From UBA7985 sp002690455 (GTDB lineage Bacteria > Pseudomonadota > Alphaproteobacteria > UBA7985), in assembly GCA_965662775.1 (NCBI GenBank), contig CBFIIW010000015.1:13308-77307 (forward strand): 64,000 bases of DNA, written 5' to 3'. The translations under genes and the position numbers were made by a program. Positions within the stretch are counted from its first letter, which is position 1. Each line of letters starts with the position of its first letter. The notes under the pieces are model-generated. The model ran no database searches. It was given only the letters and a program-made list of their open reading frames with translations, and was not told the DNA's origin. Shown piece by piece: positions 59,904-64,000 of this stretch.

Positions 59904-60287
59904 ATGACCGAACGCCTCAACATTTCCACCGGCTCACCGTTCGAGGCCGTCGCTGGCTATTCCCGCGCCGTCCGAATGGGCGATTTCGTCCACGTTGCCG
60001 GGACCACGGGCTACGACTACGCGACCATGACCATGCCCGAGGATGTGACCGAGCAGGCGCGCAACTGCATCGAAACCATCAGCAAGGCGCTGACCGATGC
60101 GGGGGCAAGCCTCGAGGACGTCGTGCGCGCGCGTTACTACGTTACCGATCAGGCCGATGGCGATGCTGTATTCAGGCTGGTCGGTTCATATTTTTCCGAG
60201 ATCCGGCCTGCGGCTACCATGATCGTCTGTAAGTTGCTGAACGACGATATGAAGGTCGAAATCGAAGTCACGGCCCAGCTGGCCTGA
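59904..60287 (+). CDS. RidA/YjgF-YER057c family protein
   Basis: RidA-family enzymes deaminate reactive enamine/imine intermediates. The 127-residue protein has GSPFEAVAGYSRAVRMGDFV, HVAGTTGYDYATMTMPEDV, EQARNCIETISKALTDAGAS and VVRARYYVTDQADGD, with the C-terminal RPAATMIVCKLLNDDMKVEIE. Arg/Glu positions of the active site look conserved (DDMKVEIEV). It is 19 nt after gatB and overlaps the glycerate kinase start by 1 nt (TGATG), so it is probably co-transcribed. Several RidA subfamilies exist; the exact one is unclear. Confidence 0.9.
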   Translation: MTERLNISTGSPFEAVAGYSRAVRMGDFVHVAGTTGYDYATMTMPEDVTEQARNCIETISKALTDAGASLEDVVRARYYVTDQADGDAVFRLVGSYFSEIRPAATMIVCKLLNDDMKVEIEVTAQLA

Positions 60288-61525
60288 TGACCGCGATCCG
60301 GGAAGACCTCCGGGCCGCCTTTGACGCCGCTGTTGCGGCGGCCCATCCCAGCCGAATCCTTTCGCAGCAGTTGCCCCCGCGCCCCAAAGGTGAGGCTTTT
60401 GTCTTCGCCGTTGGTAAGGCGGCCGTTCCCATGGCCGAAGCGGTTGAGGCAGACTGGGGCACAGAAAGTCTCAACGGTCTGGTCGTGGCACCACATGGTG
60501 CTGAAGTTGATTCAAGCCTGCGGGCTCTGTCGCTGGCTACTGCGTCCCATCCTTATCCGGATGCACCAGGCGCTGCCTCGGCTACGCGCTTGCGAACTGC
60601 GGTCGCTGCAGTCCCGGCTAATGCGCCGGTTCTGTTTCTCCTTTCCGGAGGGGCATCGAGCCTGCTGCTTGCCGTTGAGGGCGGTCCGACGCCCGATGTT
60701 CTGCAGGCGGGGACGCGGGCCTTGCTCAACGGCGGGGCTGATATTCATGCGTTGAACACGGTAAGGCGAGCACTGTCGCCCCTGCTCGGTGGTAGCCTCG
60801 CGCAGATTTGCCGCGGGCAGATGACAACCCTTGCCATTTCCGATGTGGTTGGCGACGACCCGGTCTCGATTGGCTCGGGGCCAACAGTTCCTAGTCCGAC
60901 CGGGGCAATGGACGCGCTCAACCTGCTGCGTCATTACGGGGCCCTGAATCCTGCACTAGAAGCCTGGCTGCAGGAACAAGCCCAGACACAGGAACAACAG
61001 CGGGATTTCGAGGCTGACTATAGGATCATTGCTTCAGGCCCACTGTCGCTGAAGGCGGCCGAGCAGCACCTCTGCGCCCTGGGTCATGACGCCACCATAA
61101 CGGCGGATGCGCAGGTCGGGCTGGCGGATGATAACGCGCTCATGCTGGCGGAGAGGGTTCGGCGTCGGCCTGCCGGACGCCCGCAGGTCTGGCTCATGGG
61201 CGGAGAAGTCGATGTTCGCGTCAACGGTACTGGCCGCGGCGGACGCAACGTGCAGTTCGCAGCCCGGCTTGCGCAGGCACTCGATGGGGTGCCGGGCTGG
61301 ACTTTCCTCGGTGCGGACACGGACGGGCAGGATGGCAACGCGCCCAACGCAGGGGCTTTTTGCGACAGTACCAGCTGGGCGCGGGCGCGCGAAGCCGGGC
61401 TGGACCCCGACGCCATGCTGGCGGCGAACGACGCTCACAGCTTGTTCGAGGCGCTTGGCGATGCGCTTATCACCGGTCCGACGGGGACCAACGTCAACGA
61501 TTTCCGGGCGCTTGCACTGGTGTAA
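60287..61525 (+). CDS. Glycerate 2-kinase (MOFRL family)
   Basis: This 412-residue protein belongs to the GckA/TtuD-type glycerate kinases, which phosphorylate D-glycerate at position 2. FVFAVGKAAVPMAEAVEADW, the glycine-rich LFLLSGGASSLLLAVEGGPT near residue 115, NTVRRALSPLLGGSLAQ, and the C-terminal MOFRL domain with MGGEVDVRVNGTGRGGRN near residue 300 and TDGQDGNAPNAGAFCD are present. It starts inside the RidA stop. Link to the gat genes is positional only. Confidence 0.9.
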   Translation: MTAIREDLRAAFDAAVAAAHPSRILSQQLPPRPKGEAFVFAVGKAAVPMAEAVEADWGTESLNGLVVAPHGAEVDSSLRALSLATASHPYPDAPGAASATRLRTAVAAVPANAPVLFLLSGGASSLLLAVEGGPTPDVLQAGTRALLNGGADIHALNTVRRALSPLLGGSLAQICRGQMTTLAISDVVGDDPVSIGSGPTVPSPTGAMDALNLLRHYGALNPALEAWLQEQAQTQEQQRDFEADYRIIASGPLSLKAAEQHLCALGHDATITADAQVGLADDNALMLAERVRRRPAGRPQVWLMGGEVDVRVNGTGRGGRNVQFAARLAQALDGVPGWTFLGADTDGQDGNAPNAGAFCDSTSWARAREAGLDPDAMLAANDAHSLFEALGDALITGPTGTNVNDFRALALV

Positions 61526-61623
61526 GCGAAGAAAAAATGTGCTTGGCACGTCCTGGTTGCTCTTGCACTGAGTGGCATAGGTTATCACTTACGCGACAGA
61601 CACCGACGGAGAGAAGCAGCCAA

Positions 61624-62310
61624 ATGATCGACCTTTACACCGCACCCACCCCCAACGGGTGGAAGCCCCAGATTATGCTCGAGGAAACCGGGTTGGAGTA
61701 CACGGCCCATCCGGTTGACATCGGCAAGGGTGAGCAACACCGGCCCGAGTTTCTGGCAATTTCGCCGAACAATCGCATTCCTGCGATTGTTGATCAGGAC
61801 GGACCAGACGGAAAGCCGCTGGCTATGTTTGAAAGTGGCGCCATCCTGATCTACCTCGCGGAAAAGAGCGGTCAGTTTTATGGAGAAAGCCAGCGTGAGC
61901 GGACGATCATTAACCAATGGCTTATGTGGCAAATGGGCGGGGTCGGCCCAATGCTGGGGCAGAACCACCATTTCGTTAAATACGCGCCCGAGCAAATCCC
62001 CTACGCGCAGGAACGCTATATAAAGGAGACAAGTCGTCTCTACGGTGTTGCTGACCGGCAGCTGGCCGAAAATGCCTACCTTGCCGGCAATTCTTATTCC
62101 ATCGCCGATATCGCTTGCTACGGGTGGATGAGTCTGTGGGAAGGGCAGAAGCAAGACATCAATAACTTTCCGCACGTGAAACGATGGTTGGCCGAAATCG
62201 GGCAGCGCCCCGGCGTTCAGCGCGGCATCGAAGTCTTTTTGGACCGGCGGAAAGACTATTCAAAGATTAAAGAGGCGCAGGAACAGCTTTTCGGCAACAA
62301 GCCAGCCTGA
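61624..62310 (+). CDS. Glutathione S-transferase, Nu/YfcG-like
   Basis: From the ATG at 61624 (GGAGAGAAG upstream) the protein is 228 residues; the longer ORF from 61360 runs back into the glycerate kinase gene and was rejected. The thioredoxin-like N-terminal domain begins IDLYTAPTPNGWKPQIMLEE, where the T-x-N-x-K pattern is typical of YfcG/Ure2p-type enzymes, followed by SPNNRIPAIVDQDG and FESGAILIYLAEKSG. The C-terminal helical domain has SIADIACYGWM. Such enzymes often show disulfide reductase activity. Confidence 0.92.
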   Translation: MIDLYTAPTPNGWKPQIMLEETGLEYTAHPVDIGKGEQHRPEFLAISPNNRIPAIVDQDGPDGKPLAMFESGAILIYLAEKSGQFYGESQRERTIINQWLMWQMGGVGPMLGQNHHFVKYAPEQIPYAQERYIKETSRLYGVADRQLAENAYLAGNSYSIADIACYGWMSLWEGQKQDINNFPHVKRWLAEIGQRPGVQRGIEVFLDRRKDYSKIKEAQEQLFGNKPA

Positions 62311-62333
62311 GGCCCACTCAGGCGTTTGTGTTT
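62305..62333 (+). terminator. Terminator overlapping the gst stop codon
   Basis: GCCTGAG (62305-62311) / CTCAGGC (62317-62323) with loop GCCCA is followed by GTTTGTGTTT. The left arm contains the gst TGA stop and the right arm overlaps the end of the convergent acetyltransferase gene. The T-run is interrupted, so efficiency is uncertain. Confidence 0.6.
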
Positions 62334-62878
62334 CGACTTGCGGGGGCTGTGGTGCGGTAGAGGACGTGCGGGCGCAGGGGGTGGCCCGCCGCAATATGCG
62401 GGTGATCGAAGCCAGCGGCTGTGTCCTGCTTCATCCCAAGCCGCTCCATTACAAGCCGTGATCGGGTATTGGCGGGGACAGTGAACGCGAGAACCTCGGG
62501 CAAACGCAGGGCGTGGAAAGCGTAGTCGAGCAACGCCCTTGCCATTTCAGTCGCGTAGCCCTTGCCCCAGTGGTGGCGCTGCATCATCCAGCCAATCTCC
62601 ACGGCGCCCTTGAATCCAGCATCAAACTCCACCCGCGCGAGGCCAATGTCGCCGATAAAGGCACCGCTCGCTCGTTCGATCAGAGGCTGAAAGGAAAAGC
62701 CGTCACGGCGGTCTTGTTCTCGATACCGCGCGATGACACTGCGAGACTGTTCCTCGGTCTGCAAGTTCGGGAAAAAGGCGCAGACTTCGGGGTCATTGTT
62801 CATGGCGTGGTAGGGGATGAAGTCCTCCTCCTGCCACTCTCGCAGCAGCAATCGGTCAGTTTCCAATGTAAGAGCCAT
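62318..62878 (-). CDS. GNAT family N-acetyltransferase (RimJ/RimL-like)
   Basis: The 186-residue protein fits the RimJ/RimL-type acetyltransferases that use acetyl-CoA. It begins LETDRLLLREWQEEDFIPYH, has DPEVCAFFPNLQTEEQS, a central strand GDIGLARVEFD, the acetyl-CoA-binding WMMQRHHWGKGYATEMARAL near residue 100, and VPANTRSRLVMERLGMKQD. The substrate (ribosomal protein N-terminus, amine or antibiotic) cannot be told. It converges with gst with 7 nt between stops and diverges from the DUF1489 gene over 121 nt. Confidence 0.88.
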   Translation of the reverse strand: MALTLETDRLLLREWQEEDFIPYHAMNNDPEVCAFFPNLQTEEQSRSVIARYREQDRRDGFSFQPLIERASGAFIGDIGLARVEFDAGFKGAVEIGWMMQRHHWGKGYATEMARALLDYAFHALRLPEVLAFTVPANTRSRLVMERLGMKQDTAAGFDHPHIAAGHPLRPHVLYRTTAPASRNTNA

Positions 62879-62999
62879 GAGCGTTTCCAGCTTGAATCGT
62901 CGGTGAAGGCAGCAGTCTGCGCCAGTAGATCTGCCTTATACACAGAAAGGCTGTCGCAGGCGGTTTGCCCGCGCCAACCGTGGCTGTAGATTGAAGAAC

Positions 63000-63449
63000 A
63001 TGGTCATGCACATTAAAAAGCTCTGCGTGGGCATCTCCTCGATAGAGCACCTTGAAGAAAGCGTAGGTCGGCGGTCAGAACCCGACCATCCGCTGACAGG
63101 TGAGGTCTTCACTTACATCACAACCCGTACCCGGCCTCAGCAATGGGAATCGATCCGCGACGGTGGCTCGCTCTACTGGATCATCGATCGCAGGCTGTGT
63201 TGCCGCCAGGAAATCATCGATTTTCGTGAGGGAAATAAGCAAGACGGCACGCCAGCGTGGCATATCGACCTGCGCGCCGAGGTGATTCCTGTCAATTTTT
63301 CGCGGCATCGGCCCTTTCAGGGATGGCGATATTTGCCCGAAAAGGACGTTCCAGCGGACCTGAAACCGCGAAATCTCACCCAAAATGTCCGTGATGACGA
63401 ATTTCCGCATGAGTTGCGTCGCGAATTGACTGATTTAGGGCTCTTTTAG
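63000..63449 (+). CDS. DUF1489 family protein
   Basis: A 149-residue protein of the alphaproteobacterial DUF1489 family, function unknown. It begins HIKKLCVGISSIEHLEE and has VFTYITTRTRPQQWESI, GGSLYWIIDRRLCCRQEIID and PVNFSRHRPFQGWRYLPEKD, ending with a short acidic/basic helix. The ATG at 63000 is chosen; an in-frame TTG at 62991 and an ATG at 63006 are alternatives. It stands alone between the GNAT gene and the rRNA operon. Confidence 0.85.
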   Translation: MVMHIKKLCVGISSIEHLEESVGRRSEPDHPLTGEVFTYITTRTRPQQWESIRDGGSLYWIIDRRLCCRQEIIDFREGNKQDGTPAWHIDLRAEVIPVNFSRHRPFQGWRYLPEKDVPADLKPRNLTQNVRDDEFPHELRRELTDLGLF

Positions 63450-63519
63450 AATGATTATGGACGCAAGCTATGCAGAGCTGTAATGACTCTACGCATAAGT
63501 AGTTTTTTGTTTTTTTCGC

Positions 63520-63548
63520 TTGCGCCTCTCGGACGGGGGGTCTAGATA
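63520..63548 (+). promoter_or_regulatory. Probable rRNA operon promoter
   Basis: TTGCGC (63520-63525) and TAGATA (63543-63548) are spaced exactly 17 nt and sit about 350 nt before the 16S 5' end. The T-rich stretch TTTTTTGTTTTTTTCG (about 63503-63518) lies immediately upstream, where an UP element would bind the alpha subunit. Confidence 0.65.
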
Positions 63549-63895
63549 CAGGCCTCGTTCCGAGCAACACGGGCTGCCACAACGTCTCCTAACCGAAAGG
63601 AGGGAGGTGAGAGGCCGCTTTACACTGCTTAGACACGCTCTTTGACATCGTTGGTTAAGAAAAATTGAGAGGATGCGCGGCTGGCGCTGGGTGTCTGGTG
63701 ACTGGGATTTCAGGATCTGAGGAAGCTAGAGCTTTAAGCGCAAGCAAGTGCATCTTTGACACACGTTACCTGGCAACGGTTTAGGCCGAGGTCAGGAACA
63801 TTTGTTACGTCAATTAGGTTAGTCGAGAGACTAACTATTGAGAGCATCGGTCTATGACCGGTGCAGATGCTTTGTGAACGGTAAAGCTTTGGATT
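63549..63895 (+). promoter_or_regulatory. rRNA leader with boxA and stem-loops
   Basis: The leader holds a boxA-like antitermination site GCTCTTTGACAT (63637-63648) and a second similar copy GCATCTTTGACA (63750-63761). A hairpin GTTAGTC-GAGA-GACTAAC (63818-63835) with a GNRA tetraloop follows. GAGAGCATCGGTCTATGACC (from about 63840) probably belongs to the RNase III processing stem whose partner lies downstream of 16S, outside the window. Confidence 0.65.
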
Positions 63896-64000
63896 GAACT
63901 TGAGAGTTTGATCCTGGCTCAGAACGAACGCTGGCGGCAGGCCTAACACATGCAAGTCGAGCGCCCTGCTTGCAGGGAGCGGCGGACGGGTGAGTAACGC
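63896..64000 (+). rRNA. rrs: 16S ribosomal RNA, 5' end (partial)
   Basis: AGAGTTTGATCCTGGCTCAG (63903-63922), the universal 16S 5' segment, is followed by GAACGAACGCTGGCGGCAGG and the alphaproteobacterial-style CTAACACATGCAAGTCGAGC and GGCGGACGGGTGAGTAACGC. By alignment with E. coli numbering, where GAGTTTGATC begins at position 9, the mature 5' end is near 63896. The gene runs off the right edge. The short helix after GAGCGCC is typical of the class. Confidence 0.97.

Noticed and set aside
61544..61561. Sigma-54-like TGGCACG...TTGCT before the glutathione transferase gene
   Set aside because: The GG and GC elements are separated by 12 nt rather than the strict 10 nt needed by sigma-54.
61360..61623. 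N-terminal extension of the glutathione transferase ORF, suggesting a fusion with glycerate kinase
   Set aside because: It is an open frame overlapping the kinase gene in another phase; the GST fold begins at the ATG at 61624 with its own ribosome binding site.
63450..63895. tRNA gene between DUF1489 and 16S
   Set aside because: No cloverleaf or GTTCRANNC T-loop motif was found; the region reads as rRNA promoter and leader.

Overview
The window is a GC-rich, gene-dense stretch of an alphaproteobacterial chromosome. The evidence is the gene content and order (spc and alpha ribosomal operons; rpsB-tsf-pyrH-frr-uppS-cdsA-dxr-rseP-bamA-skp-lpxD-fabZ-lpxA-lpxI-lpxB; ruvX-dprA-topA-rnr), an RpoH-type heat-shock sigma factor, LpxI rather than LpxH, a DUF1489 protein, and the first ~105 nt of an alphaproteobacterial-looking 16S rRNA at the right edge. 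A Rhodospirillales-like or related lineage is plausible, but the sequence alone does not fix the order. No CRISPR array, insertion sequence, prophage, plasmid origin or tRNA gene was found.

Layout. 1-9316 (+): the end of rplN, then rplX-rplE-rpsN-rpsH-rplF-rplR-rpsE-rpmD-rplO-secY-adk and rpsM-rpsK-rpoA-rplQ, with several unusually long gaps, some holding hairpins. 9335-16044: a mixed block with SCO1, an FAD amine oxidoreductase, an unrecognised cysteine-paired lipoprotein, threonine aldolase, rluD, rpoH with a structured leader, and a glyoxalase. 16086-29582: a long AsmA protein, a minus-strand MATE-ppk-ppx cluster (polyphosphate metabolism), an iron alcohol dehydrogenase, nitronate monooxygenase, DUF192, a TPP riboswitch with thiX-thiY (pyrimidine precursor uptake), and a tandem universal stress protein. 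29803-46465 (+): translation factors and UMP kinase, isoprenoid and phospholipid enzymes, envelope assembly (RseP, BamA, Skp) and the lipid A genes, ending in an alpha/beta hydrolase overlapping lpxB. 46462-56567 (-): dinB, rpmG (55 aa), an S41 lipoprotein protease, rnr, topA, dprA, ruvX. 56628-62310 (+): gatCAB, a RidA protein, glycerate 2-kinase and a glutathione transferase, followed by a GNAT gene (-) and DUF1489 (+). 63450-64000: rRNA operon promoter, boxA-containing leader and 16S 5' end.

Most genes are core machinery: ribosome and RNA polymerase subunits, Sec export, tRNA-dependent amidation, outer membrane and lipid A biogenesis, and DNA topology and processing. Nothing in the window clearly forms a new multi-gene system. 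The most interesting items are small: an uncharacterised lipoprotein with three spaced cysteine pairs, ribosomal protein S2 with a tandem-repeat acidic segment and a histone-H1-like basic tail, a lysine-rich PPK tail, the paired hairpins before rpoH, a riboswitch-controlled ThiXY transporter lacking an adjacent ATPase gene, and a coiled-coil extension on AsmA.
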